64,000 nt of DNA from Cichorium intybus. Lineage: Eukaryota > Streptophyta > Magnoliopsida > Asterales > Asteraceae. The notes below the pieces were generated by a model. It did no database searches. It had not been told where the DNA came from and saw only the letters and a list, made by a program, of their open reading frames with translations. The position numbers and the translations under genes are program-made. This document shows, piece after piece, positions 15,325 to 24,974 of this stretch. The number at the start of each line of letters is the position of its first letter. The stretch's first letter is position 1. The stretch spans positions 4,366,066 through 4,430,065 of the forward strand of contig CM042011.1 of NCBI GenBank assembly GCA_023525715.1, written 5' to 3'.

Positions 15325-18300
15325 ATGAATTATGAACCATTGTCCATCTTTGGATAATTTAGTATCAGTTTACCTTTAGCACTCAAGCTCTTTGAATCCT
15401 GCTGTTTAAAATAGAAGCTGCGATGATCGAGAGACTTGTGATAGTTTTTAGCATAAATTTCTGCCCAAACTTTATTAAAATCAAAACGACACCTGGCCCA
15501 CTCCTCTTGTTTCTGTTTCAAACGAGTTAATATTACTGGTAAAGCAAGAGATGCATTCTTCTTTAATACATCCATCACATCAAGACCATTATCTCCATAT
15601 AAACGCTCAATGCATCTCAAATTCAAAGCTGAGTAAAAAAAGAAAATCATCAAGAAAACAGTAACTTTTTATGAGTTCATTTAATTACATGACTAGTTTC
15701 TCACCTGTAAAATGATCTTCAACACGAACCACTCTTTCTGTTTTTATTGAATTATCATTAATTTTATCCAAAAGTTCTTCAACACGTTTCGCTGTTACAT
15801 TCACAGATTCTAATAACATGTCCAGTTCAAACCTGACATAAAAGGTAACAACAATAACTTTGCTATTTCCTGCAATTTGTCCTTTACAGAAAGATCATAT
15901 CATATGATAATATATCAATGTAATGTGTTACCTGTCATCTTCACAACGAAATAAGCTCTCTTCATACTGGTTTTTACGCATGTGTTTAAAAGAATAATCC
16001 TCGCTTCCAGAAGTAACAGACACCCAATGATCATTCAACACCTTAGCACCAATTTTTGTTCTTTGACTTACTGAAGGAATTGGATACTGTAACAAGAACA
16101 TCCATTGACAAATAAAAAAACAATTATATAATTAAGTTAAGACATATTTAAGTAAACGTACAAGGTGTAAAAATTAACTACATTCTTTGGTAGAAGCCGG
16201 TAACTTGGAGTACATTGTTCACAGTCAGAAAGGTCAAGTTCATGAATTGGTTTTGCTTGATATTCATCTTTACTTGGAAGTAAAGATGGCTTAGTTCCTG
16301 ATACATTTTTATCCTCATCATCTGCCAAAAAAAATTATAAAAACAGATTCTTAGTAGGAAATAAATAAATAAAAGTTTTATTGATGATTACCGGTTCTCT
16401 CATTGCGGTCAATGAACCCGTTGACTTCTTCCATAAGATCCGGATGAGCACCAAGTAAATTATTCACCTAAAAGAAAATAATTTTTTTTTTCTAAATTTA
16501 ATATTGAATTCTAATTGATAATGTTGATAATGATATGAAATGTACATAAATTTACCAGCGATTGAAGTTGTGGTCGAGTGATATTTTCTGTACAATAATG
16601 CACAATGCACTTCAAAAATGCTTGGTAATCATCCGAATTTTGTAATCTTTCTTTCACTTTTTCACGGAGACTAACAACTTGATCACGCATATCTGTCAAA
16701 TATTAACTCAAATTAGGTCAAACAAAGGAAAAAAAAATAAAGACTTTATCATAATAAAGTGTCACTCTTGGATACCTTGATGAAATAATTGAGTAACAGA
16801 GTCTTCAAGTGTATTAGTAGATTTACGCTTATGGGTAACACGATTTGACTCATGATGATCAGAGTTTCTATCTTGTGAATGGTGCTCTTTTTCTTTATCT
16901 TCCCTTTTGACTTTTTCTTTATCAGTATGCCTCCTATGTTCCTTGTCATGTTTAATAAGTTTTTCCTCATGATAAACATCTGACATGTCAATGCTGACAT
17001 CACGGTCAGCATGACAAGCAATACCTTTCTGCCAATGAGAAAAATCGGTACACATTTAGAAGAAAGACACATGCTTCTTACAATAATGCAAACTTTACAT
17101 GAAAAGATGATGTAGGAAAGTTTTTAATCATGAATATCAGATACTACCTTTTCAGAATGTGGAGGTTTTATTCTGCGAATTGGTGAGCTTCTGTCTTCAA
17201 TGTGAGGGTTATGGTTCTTAATGGAATGAACATGCTGACTGGATGTTGTTGCTGATGAATCAGGTAAGAAATTGGTGAACTCTTTGAGAAGGTCTGGTTG
17301 GTTATGAAGAAGAGCAGCAACCTGAAGGAAGATGGTAAATGATTGAACAAATTAAGAACCAAGACCTTAAATATTCAAACATATACAATAGTCTTATATA
17401 GCAGACCTCCTGGTGGACCTCTTTAATAGGTTTGTTTTCCTTTCTGTACATATTCAAAATATCAAGAAAAGATTTGTACACGCGATCATCACCTTGAAAT
17501 CTCATCTGCAAGAAAATACCATGTTAGATGAAATTTTCCAAAAGAAAGGTGGTATACAGTATACATATCATGTGATGTTATTACTTATTACCTTAATTTT
17601 GTTTACAAATTGAATGGCTTCTTCAAACTCGACTGGCTTCTTAGCTTGTGGTTCATCCTCTTGTGAGAGTGTGATTTCAAATCCCTTTGGGAGAAAAGTG
17701 TTGAAACCCAATATTAGTTTTCGGTGTCCTTTGAACAATTCTTTCACTCTTGCTATGACTCCTGTAGTGTCAACTCTACAAAAAAAAAAATGGTGAAAAT
17801 AAGTATATAACTGATCATGATAAGTTTCCATACAATGTCAGGATGAAAATTGGACAAGCAAGAGTTTAGACAAACCTTTGTGCCTTGAAATCTTTCATTA
17901 TATCAAGAAATTCGGCATATTTCTCTTTTTTGTCAAGAAACATGTCTTTGACATCTTTGAGATACATGAGAGCATCATTAGTTGTCAACTTTTGTCCACT
18001 CCCTCCATTCATAATTTGGGGCTGCCCAGACCTTCATTCAAGAAGATGAGATGAATAAATCAAAACATTCATTCAACAGACATACCTCTCATATTTGACC
18101 CTTAACTTGAAGAATTAGATTAGCTTTGATAAAGATCTTATCTTTTTGTTTCAACCCTAAGTGATTTCTTCACAGATAACTAATGTGATTGATCACAGGT
18201 ACTTAATGACAACGATAACTTCTACCATTAAGAAACTAAATTTGAAAAACAAATTACGGACCACAATTTTACCATCAAAAAGTACATCAGAAATCACCAG

Positions 18301-18453
18301 AGACTTTATAATCAATCACTCGTCCAGACAGTATATCTCTGAAAGCAAATAATGTCAAGCATAATCTAAATTTGAGACTTACGATTCTGAGATTACAGGC
18401 TGCTTAAGTTGAAAAGCACTCCCGGAACCATCGTCGTTTCTAGACCTCTTCAT
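12376..18453 (-). CDS. SNL: SIN3-like transcriptional co-repressor scaffold (19 exons, 1,141 aa)
   Basis: Nuclear scaffold that recruits histone deacetylases to DNA-bound repressors. Exons in transcription order: 18453-18383, 18031-17876, 17775-17592, 17505-17407, 17321-17148, 17028-16776, 16692-16556, 16467-16392, 16321-16182, 16086-15932, 15832-15705, 15628-15374, 14752-13992, 13914-13820, 13738-13600, 13500-13348, 13254-13088, 12997-12886, 12546-12376. All introns are GT-AG and all phases agree, giving 3,426 nt including the TGA. PAH1 is at about residues 38-110 (KLTTNDALMYLKDVKDMF), PAH2 at 124-195 (EEAIQFVNKIKMRFQGDD), PAH3 at 315-382. The HDAC-interaction region, about 405-520, opens ELDLSDCEQCTPSYRLLP. 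An acidic, charged linker in exon 13 (about 735-840) precedes the C-terminal SIN3 domain (VFYGSDSFYVFFRLHQTLY). Start: MKRSRNDD matches the short basic N-terminus of plant SNL proteins. Length fits the family (about 1,150-1,400 aa). The specific paralogue is not assigned. Confidence 0.93.
12590..12850. repeat. 'TTTTGGTCCCT' foldback repeat within intron 18 of the SIN3-like gene
   Basis: It begins GAGTAAATTACACTTTGGTCC and returns as a reverse complement (TTTTACTTGGAACAGGGACC, CCTCAAATAAGGACAAAAATTGC). It occupies most of the 339-bp last intron (12547-12885) without touching either splice site. Confidence 0.8.
14775..15325. repeat. 'TTTTGGTCCCTGA' foldback repeat within intron 12 of the SIN3-like gene
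   Basis: About 520 bp bounded by AAATTACAGTTCTGGTCCC and GGTCCCTGACTGAAAATGTA. The GCAATTTTGGTCCTTATTTG unit repeats about three times in one direction and once as reverse complement, followed by a 30-bp poly-A tract (15295-15323). It makes intron 12 (14753-15373) the longest intron of the gene. Confidence 0.8.
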
Positions 18454-18917
18454 CCCTGTAAAACTTTTATTCGAAATTCAGTCAATAACTAAACTTTCCT
18501 AACACTCGTAATCCTTAAATTGACGATTACAAACATTCAAATTACCGATCTAAAAACGACGCATAATAACAACAATTGACCCCTCTCTACAGATCACCAT
18601 CAACAATTCCTCATTCTGCAAAACATAATATAGCATTAAACCTTGAATTCGAAGAAAAGTATCTAACAATGCAAACACACAAAATTAAATCAACTATAAA
18701 TAACCTTGCTCTAATCACCAAAAAGATCGTCTATTTTCTTCAACTTTACTTCAAATTCACCTTTGATACTTTCAAAAATTATGCATACATATGTGTGTGT
18801 TTCTACACTCTCTGGTTTCTGTGATTGTGTTTTATCAAACCACAAACTCTGTGATTGAATGCAGATACTGAATCTAAAAACCTGTAGATAGAATTTAGAG
18901 AGAGCTGGTTCTATGTA

Positions 18918-18942
18918 TCTATAGGCTATACATATAAAAAAA
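18918..18942 (-). promoter_or_regulatory. Candidate TATA region of the SIN3-like gene
   Basis: On the minus strand TTTTTTTTATATGTATAGCC lies about 470 bp before the ATG and is followed by a pyrimidine-rich GCTCTCTCTAAATTC, a common plant start-site context. The 18454-18900 stretch would be 5' UTR, possibly with an intron. No transcript data support this. Confidence 0.3.
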
Positions 18943-20020
18943 AGTTGTATGTATATATTAACACACAGTTAAGTGTGCTTGTGCGTGTACCGGAGAAGAA
19001 AACGGGAGAAGAGAGCAAGGGTGTAGAGATGGTCCTGTTGACGTCTTTTCTTATTGTGAACCGGGTGACCGGGAACCGGTGATTGCCGGTGACTGCGTCT
19101 TGTGTATATAAGTGATTCTTAGGGCCAAGTGGACATGAACAAGGGTAAAATTGTCTTTTAAAAGGAAAGGGTTTGACAAAAAAAGATATATAGTTAAAAG
19201 TAAAAACGATTTGGGATGGGGCCAACTTGGGTTTAAGTCGTTTGACCGAAGTTATGAGTAATAGGGTTTTTTTTAATGTTTTCATCCTATAAATATGTTT
19301 AAAGTTAAAACTTTGGGAAAAATAGCATAATTATAAAAGATTTTATTTTAAAATATCAAGAAAACATTGTTTTTTTAAATAGTTATCAAAAACGTAGTTG
19401 GCTAACACCAAGTGCGATTTCAGCTAAGGAATTCATAGTTTTTGCAAAGTTGGTTTAGCCAACTGCGAATTTACACTTCCTAGTTGCGATTACGATATAT
19501 GGACTATGATTTCGTAATAGGTTTGGTCCATCAGTCTAGAGTATATAAACCCCAAAAAATATTAATCTCATTTTTTACATTTGGTGGACAAGAAATTCGC
19601 TCTAATGGCAAATCAAATTTTTTCTTTCGGGATGACTTTAAGTTACCAAAACTCCCTTCTTTTATAGTTGTTTAGAGTTGCAAATTATTGTTTTACACAT
19701 AGGAATTGTTTAGAGTTGCAGGCCTAAGAACTACAATTTTTGACACCTTCGACTGTGATTTTTTACACATTTGACTGTAATTTTTGACAACTTTGACTAC
19801 GATTTTTGACACATTTGTATGTAATTCTCTGACACCTTTCGATGCAAATTTTTTGTTACACCCTTGACTGTAATTTCTTGTCTTTGACTGCGATTTAAAG
19901 ACATAGTATATATATAAACTTGCTGAAAGTAATATACAAGTTTTTCCCACACAAATCAGTTTTCTCAAGCTAATTTTACTTAAAAGCATCATGAGTCAAA
20001 CAAGCAGTTGCTAGTTTGTT
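18943..20020. other. Intergenic upstream of the SIN3-like gene, with short repeats
   Basis: No gene is recognised. Between about 19735 and 19895 the phrase TTTGACTGTAATTTTTGACA and variants (TTTGACTACGATTTTTGACA, TTGACTGTAATTTCTTG) recur about seven times at 25-35 bp spacing, a decayed short tandem repeat. Confidence 0.5.
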
Positions 20021-20737
20021 ATGGTTTGTACGGGTAGAAAGTGGGAGATTTCTTATGATCATTCTAAATATGATAGGCCTTTCATGAAGAATTACGAAGT
20101 GCTATTTTCAGCAAATATAAATTTTTTAGATCGTTTATATTTAGTAAAAGCGAAGGCTGGTTTGGTAGATAAATCAGACATTACTATATCTTTTCAGCAT
20201 CCTGAATGGTTATATGTTATAGATTTATAGTTGATGATAGTGATGTATATCACTTGATTGAAGTAATTCAAAGTTGGACAAGAAACATAATGATGCGAGA
20301 TGATATCATAATAGTAGATGAAGATGAAATCATTGAGGAGGGAAACAAGAGAGGGGGGAAAATGAGCAGATGAATATTAAAGTTTAAAAGGGAAAGAAAA
20401 AAAGAGATATGGTTGGCAAAAATTTAAAAGAAAAAACTGATTCGTTTTCTATTATCTTGGAATTCAGATTTTTAGTTTGACTAATATGTCATGGCCTATG
20501 ATGGCATTAATGATTACAAAAATGTCACTTTTTCAAAGAATTACAAGTTTGCCATCCTTACTATACTATGTGTACTTACAATAGTTGTCATTATCATATG
20601 ATTATGTCTGATTGTATATGTGTAGAATAAATGGTAAAATGAATAAATTGTTTTTGTTAAGTGTCACGAATGAGCAACTTGTTATAGAAATCAACAAACA
20701 TGACGAGGACATCTACAATGCATTGAAATCTACAGAG
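20021..20737 (+). pseudogene. Possible MULE-type N-terminal relic, interrupted by the Copia element
   Basis: A 69-codon frame (MVCTGRKWEISYDHSKYDRP...) followed, after a frame break, by VDDSDVYHLIEVIQSW resembles in layout the N-terminal region of plant Mutator-like transposases: a W-containing strand, a long middle, then a 'DDxDV...' stretch. This is a weak visual match, with no catalytic domain present. A further stretch (EQLVIEINKHDEDIYNALKS) runs into the Copia left LTR at 20739 and seems to resume after the right LTR at 24975. Confidence 0.25.
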
Positions 20738-20738
20738 T

Positions 20739-21269
20739 TGTTGTAAAATATGACGGATCCGAATTGACTTTAGACAATATTAGCTCAATGCGGAATAGGA
20801 TCAAAATTATCAAACGGTAATAATCACAACGAAATACGAATGAAGTAAATAAAATAGAGACACGAGGATTTACGTGGAAAACCCAAATCGGGAAAAACCA
20901 CGGGCGGAGGAAGCCGAGAACCAATTCACTATATTTTGTGGTGTTTACAAAATGTTTGGAGAATATAAAAAAATACAAAGAGTTTAAAAACTCTTATGTA
21001 TTTACAAGAAGAGAAGATTGGAAGAGATGTTGAGATGTTTTTGGTGTGTTGAATGAGATGATTTCTACTCCCTTTTATAGGGCATTCTTCATGTGTGAAT
21101 CAAAGGAAATTTGTGGTTGTAATTGTTGAAAAACAAATATGAACAACCATAAAAATTCTAAGCTTGAGTTTGTATATTGTTGAAGAAAAAATCAGCCTTG
21201 TGTGAATTGTTGAATGCAGCCAAGTTGAATTTGATTTGCTCTAGAACATTGTGAAGTCATATATTCACA
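20739..21269 (-). repeat. 3' LTR of the Copia element
   Basis: 531 bp, TG...CA on both strands. It differs from the other LTR only at 21238. Confidence 0.97.
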
Positions 21270-21281
21270 ATCTCCACCTTG
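21270..21281 (-). other. Polypurine tract of the Copia element
   Basis: On the minus strand CAAGGTGGAGAT lies immediately before the 3' LTR start (TGTGAATATATG). Such a tract primes plus-strand DNA synthesis. Confidence 0.8.
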
Positions 21282-21431
21282 ACTTCAAAATGGGACAAAG
21301 CTTGTATACCCATTTGGTAAAACCAACAACTCTTCAAACTTCAAAAAATTCATAAGAAACTGTAATCACCATATAGAGAAAAATTGATCCTGAAAAATGA
21401 AATACTTCCTCCACCACGAGCCTAATCAGGC

Positions 21432-23428
21432 TCAAATGCGATCAGAAACACCCACCAAATCCAAACATGTTTTGAACTTGGCTATTGGAAGACTTTTAGT
21501 GAACATATCAGCAGGATTATCATTGGTGCTGATCTTGTTTACCGTAATTTCGCCTTTAGCAATAACATCTCTGATGAAGTGATAACGAACATCAATATGC
21601 TTCGTTCGATCATGGAACATTTGATCCTTTGTCAGAAATATTGCACTTTGATTGTCACAAAAAACAGTTTTAACGGATAACTTGTTTGAAAGCTCACCTA
21701 TCAACCGTTTCAACCAGAGGGCTTCTTTCACTGCTTCCGTAGTAGCCATGTATTCGGCTTCGGTGGTGGATAACGCTACGGTGGACTGTAACTGCGCTTT
21801 CCAGCTAATTGCGCAATCACCCAAAGTAAACACGTACCCTGTAATCGATCGTCTTTTATCCAAGTCCTTTGCATAATCGGAATCCACATAACCAAGTACT
21901 CCACTATCGGTTTTGCCAAACCGCAGACATAAAGATGAAGTACCTCGCAAGTACCGAAAAATCCATTTAACAGCAGCCCAATGCTGTTTTCCTGGATTCG
22001 CCATGTATCTGCTTACCATGCTTACCGCATATGACAAATCTGGACGTGTACAAATCATAGCATACATAAGAGATCCTACAGCGCTGGAGTATGGTACCTT
22101 TGCCATGTATGCTATATCTTCTTCGGTGGTAGGACTTAAGGCGGATGATAGCTTGAAGTGGGCTGCGAAAGGAGTGCTGACTTCTTTTGCGTCATGCATA
22201 TTGAAACGGTGCAGAACCTTCTCAATGTAGCTTTGTTGAGAAAGGTATAGAGTTCTTGCACTACGGTCTCGCACTATTTCCATTCCTAGAATTTTCTTGG
22301 CAGCACCCAAGTCCTTCATATCGAACTCAGCATTCAACTGGTCTTTTATCCTTTGTATCTCCTTTATATTCTTCGCTGCAATTAACATGTCATCCACGTA
22401 TAAAAGTAGATAGACCATTGAGCCATCGTCACACTTCTTGTAGTAAACGCAGCTGTCGTAGGTGCACCTTTTCAGCTTGTGACTGGTCATAAATGAGTCA
22501 AACCTTTTATATCATTGTCGCGGAGATTGCTTGAGGCCATAAAGAGATTTCTTCAATTTGCACACGTAGCTTTCCTTGCCAGGAGCTACAAAACCTTCAG
22601 GTTGTTGCATATATATCTCTTCCTCAAGCACACCATTTAGGAATGCTGTAGTAACATCAAGTTGCTCTAACTCATAGTCACGAGAGGCAACTAATCCCAA
22701 CAAGACACGTATTGACGTGTGTTTCACAACCGGAGAGAAAATGTCGGTATAATCGATACCTGGGATTTGACTGTAGCCTTTGGCTACCAAACGAGCTTTA
22801 TATCTTGGTTTGTCACCAGGGTGGATAGCCTCCTTCAACTTGTAGACCCATTTGCACTTAACTGTCTTCTTACCCTTTGGAGCTGAAACGAGATCCCATG
22901 TACCATTTTTCTGAAGAGATTCCATCTCCTCGTGCATGGCAACCATCCACTTATTAGAATGTTTGGATTGAATGGCCTCGTTGTAGCTTGTGGGCTCCAG
23001 AACAGACTCAACTTCATTGGCAACTGTAAGTGCATAAGCGACAGAATTGCCTTGAACATATCTCTTTGGAGGTACAATCTGTCTGCGAGGTCTATCTCTT
23101 GCAGTGGAGGGACTGTGAGGTTGGCTTGGAGCTTCGGCTGGCTCATGAGAAGAGGAACGTTGATTATTCGAGGGTTGAGAAACCTCGACACCTTCATGAG
23201 ACTGGTCCTCGAAAGATGAATTTAAAGGAAGCTCCACCTCCACTCGAACTTTGTCTTTTTCTGAATTTTCATTTTCTCTGGTCTGAATGTTGGAGACAGG
23301 ATGAAGCATGGCTTTTTCATCGAAGGTCACATCTCTTGATGTAATGACTTTCATAAGCTCTGGGCTCCACAATTTGAACCCTTTCACTCCTGTCTTGTAT
23401 CCAATAAAAATGCACTTAATGGCTCTTG
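21432..23428 (-). pseudogene. Copia pol remnant: integrase tail, reverse transcriptase, RNase H
   Basis: The frame enters at the C-terminal tail of integrase (CIFIGYKTGVKGFKLW) and continues through the RT region (WVYKLKEAIHPGDKPRYKARL, LDVTTAFLNGVLEEEIYM). It is stopped in frame by TGA at 22514-22512, where related elements have Trp (KQSPRQ-W-YKRF); a single G-to-A change explains it. Beyond the stop the same frame goes on with the RT catalytic YVDDML and RNase H (SKDQMFHDRTKHID, NPADMFTKSLP) to 21432. The integrase catalytic core and zinc finger are absent. Because frame is kept across the stop, the two open stretches are one broken gene. Confidence 0.93.
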
Positions 23429-24373
23429 GTTAACATTTTCATATGTATGAAAAATACTCCGGTTGGAGCTCATATGAAAAGTACATGCTGAATCAAGAAC
23501 CCACTCGCTCATGGTAATTAAACCGAAGTCCGAAACGGATAGAAGCTCGCCATCGGAACCGGTTTCGGCTACATCAGCTTCTACGGTAGTACCTGCTGGT
23601 TTACCATTCATGGTTGCTTTCTCCTTCTCCTTGTTTTTCAACTTGTAACATTCATCGATCAGATGTCCCTTTTTATGACAATAATTACAATACTTGCGCT
23701 TGCCTTTGGACTTAGATCTAGATCGGTTTTGTGAAGAATTACCTCTCTCGTTGGGTCTCCCTCTAACGTTGAGACCTTCGGCTTTTGAATCGTTGCTGCT
23801 GCCACTAATAATCTGCTTCATCTTTTCTTTTGAATCAAGAGCGGTCATTATCTCATCCAAGACAAGAGTGTCTCGACTATAGATAATGGTATCACGAAAG
23901 TGATCATAGGAATCTGGGAGTGATGATAATAAAAATAGCGCCAAATCTTCATCTTCATATTTGACGTCCATATTTTCCAAATTTCCTACAAGCTCTTTAA
24001 AACTAGAGAGGTGATCAGATAAAGAACTTCCCTCACCCATCTTGAGGTTGAAGAGTCGTTGCTTCAGGTGTAGCTTGTTTGGCAAGCTTTTCGTCATTAG
24101 TAGCTGTTCGAGCTTTAGCCAGAGAGCCGCCGCAGATGTCTCTTTCAGTACATCTTGGAGAACGTCGTTGGATAGATGCAGACGGATCTGCGACGACGCC
24201 TTCAAATCCTTCATTTCCTTTTCTTCAGTCGACCAAGTTGCCGGCATTTTCTCCATTCCTAACAATGCTTTGTGGAGATCCATCTGAATGAGAATATCTC
24301 TCATCTTTACTTGCCATAGCGGAAATCGGGTATTCCGATCCAGCTGCGGAATATCGTATTTCACCGAAGACAT
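23384..24373 (-). pseudogene. Copia gag plus first protease residues, truncated
   Basis: The ATG at 24373 opens MSSVKYDIPQLDRNTRFPLW, the usual Copia gag start, followed by a UBN2-type gag domain. A CCHC zinc knuckle follows (CNYCHKKGHLIDEC, about residues 231-244), then the protease active-site region WVLDSACTFHMS near residue 290. After VNQ the frame is broken by a deletion and reads about 13 unrelated residues to a stop. The break near 23429 joins protease to the integrase tail in another frame, removing roughly 1.3-1.5 kb compared with a typical family member (estimate). Confidence 0.92.
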
Positions 24374-24424
24374 GATTAATTACTTGATAAAATGATCCCG
24401 ACAAGCTAATATCAAAACCCGGAT

Positions 24425-24436
24425 GCTCTTATACCA
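24425..24436 (-). other. Primer binding site (initiator tRNA-Met type)
   Basis: On the minus strand TGGTATAAGAGC lies two bases after the 5' LTR. It matches the canonical plant Copia TGGTATCAGAGC at 11 of 12 bases. Confidence 0.9.
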
Positions 24437-24438
24437 AT

Positions 24439-24969
24439 TGTTGTAAAATATGACGGATCCGAATTGACTTTAGACAATATTAGCTCAATGCGGAATAGGA
24501 TCAAAATTATCAAACGGTAATAATCACAACGAAATACGAATGAAGTAAATAAAATAGAGACACGAGGATTTACGTGGAAAACCCAAATCGGGAAAAACCA
24601 CGGGCGGAGGAAGCCGAGAACCAATTCACTATATTTTGTGGTGTTTACAAAATGTTTGGAGAATATAAAAAAATACAAAGAGTTTAAAAACTCTTATGTA
24701 TTTACAAGAAGAGAAGATTGGAAGAGATGTTGAGATGTTTTTGGTGTGTTGAATGAGATGATTTCTACTCCCTTTTATAGGGCATTCTTCATGTGTGAAT
24801 CAAAGGAAATTTGTGGTTGTAATTGTTGAAAAACAAATATGAACAACCATAAAAATTCTAAGCTTGAGTTTGTATATTGTTGAAGAAAAAATCAGCCTTG
24901 TGTGAATTGTTGAATGCAGCCAAGTTGAATTTGATTTTCTCTAGAACATTGTGAAGTCATATATTCACA
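24439..24969 (-). repeat. 5' LTR of the Copia element
   Basis: 531 bp, identical to the 3' LTR except for one base. In element orientation it should carry the promoter. Confidence 0.97.
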
Positions 24970-24974
24970 AGAGT

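Larger units (their letters stand above)
20739..24969 (-). mobile_element. Copia LTR retrotransposon, young and internally deleted
   Basis: Two 531-bp LTRs (24439-24969 is 5', 20739-21269 is 3' in element orientation) differ at a single base by eye (21238 g versus 24938 t). A perfect 5-bp duplication AGAGT lies at 20734-20738 and 24970-24974. LTRs begin TG and end CA, with a tRNA-iMet-type primer site and a polypurine tract in place. The gene order gag-protease then RT-RNase H fits Copia, but most of protease and nearly all of integrase is missing, and RT carries an in-frame stop. At 4,231 bp it is shorter than a complete Copia of this type (about 5 kb). Confidence 0.97.

Noticed and set aside
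21432..22490. Second half of RT as an independent gene
   Set aside because: It is in the same frame as the upstream part, separated only by one TGA codon.
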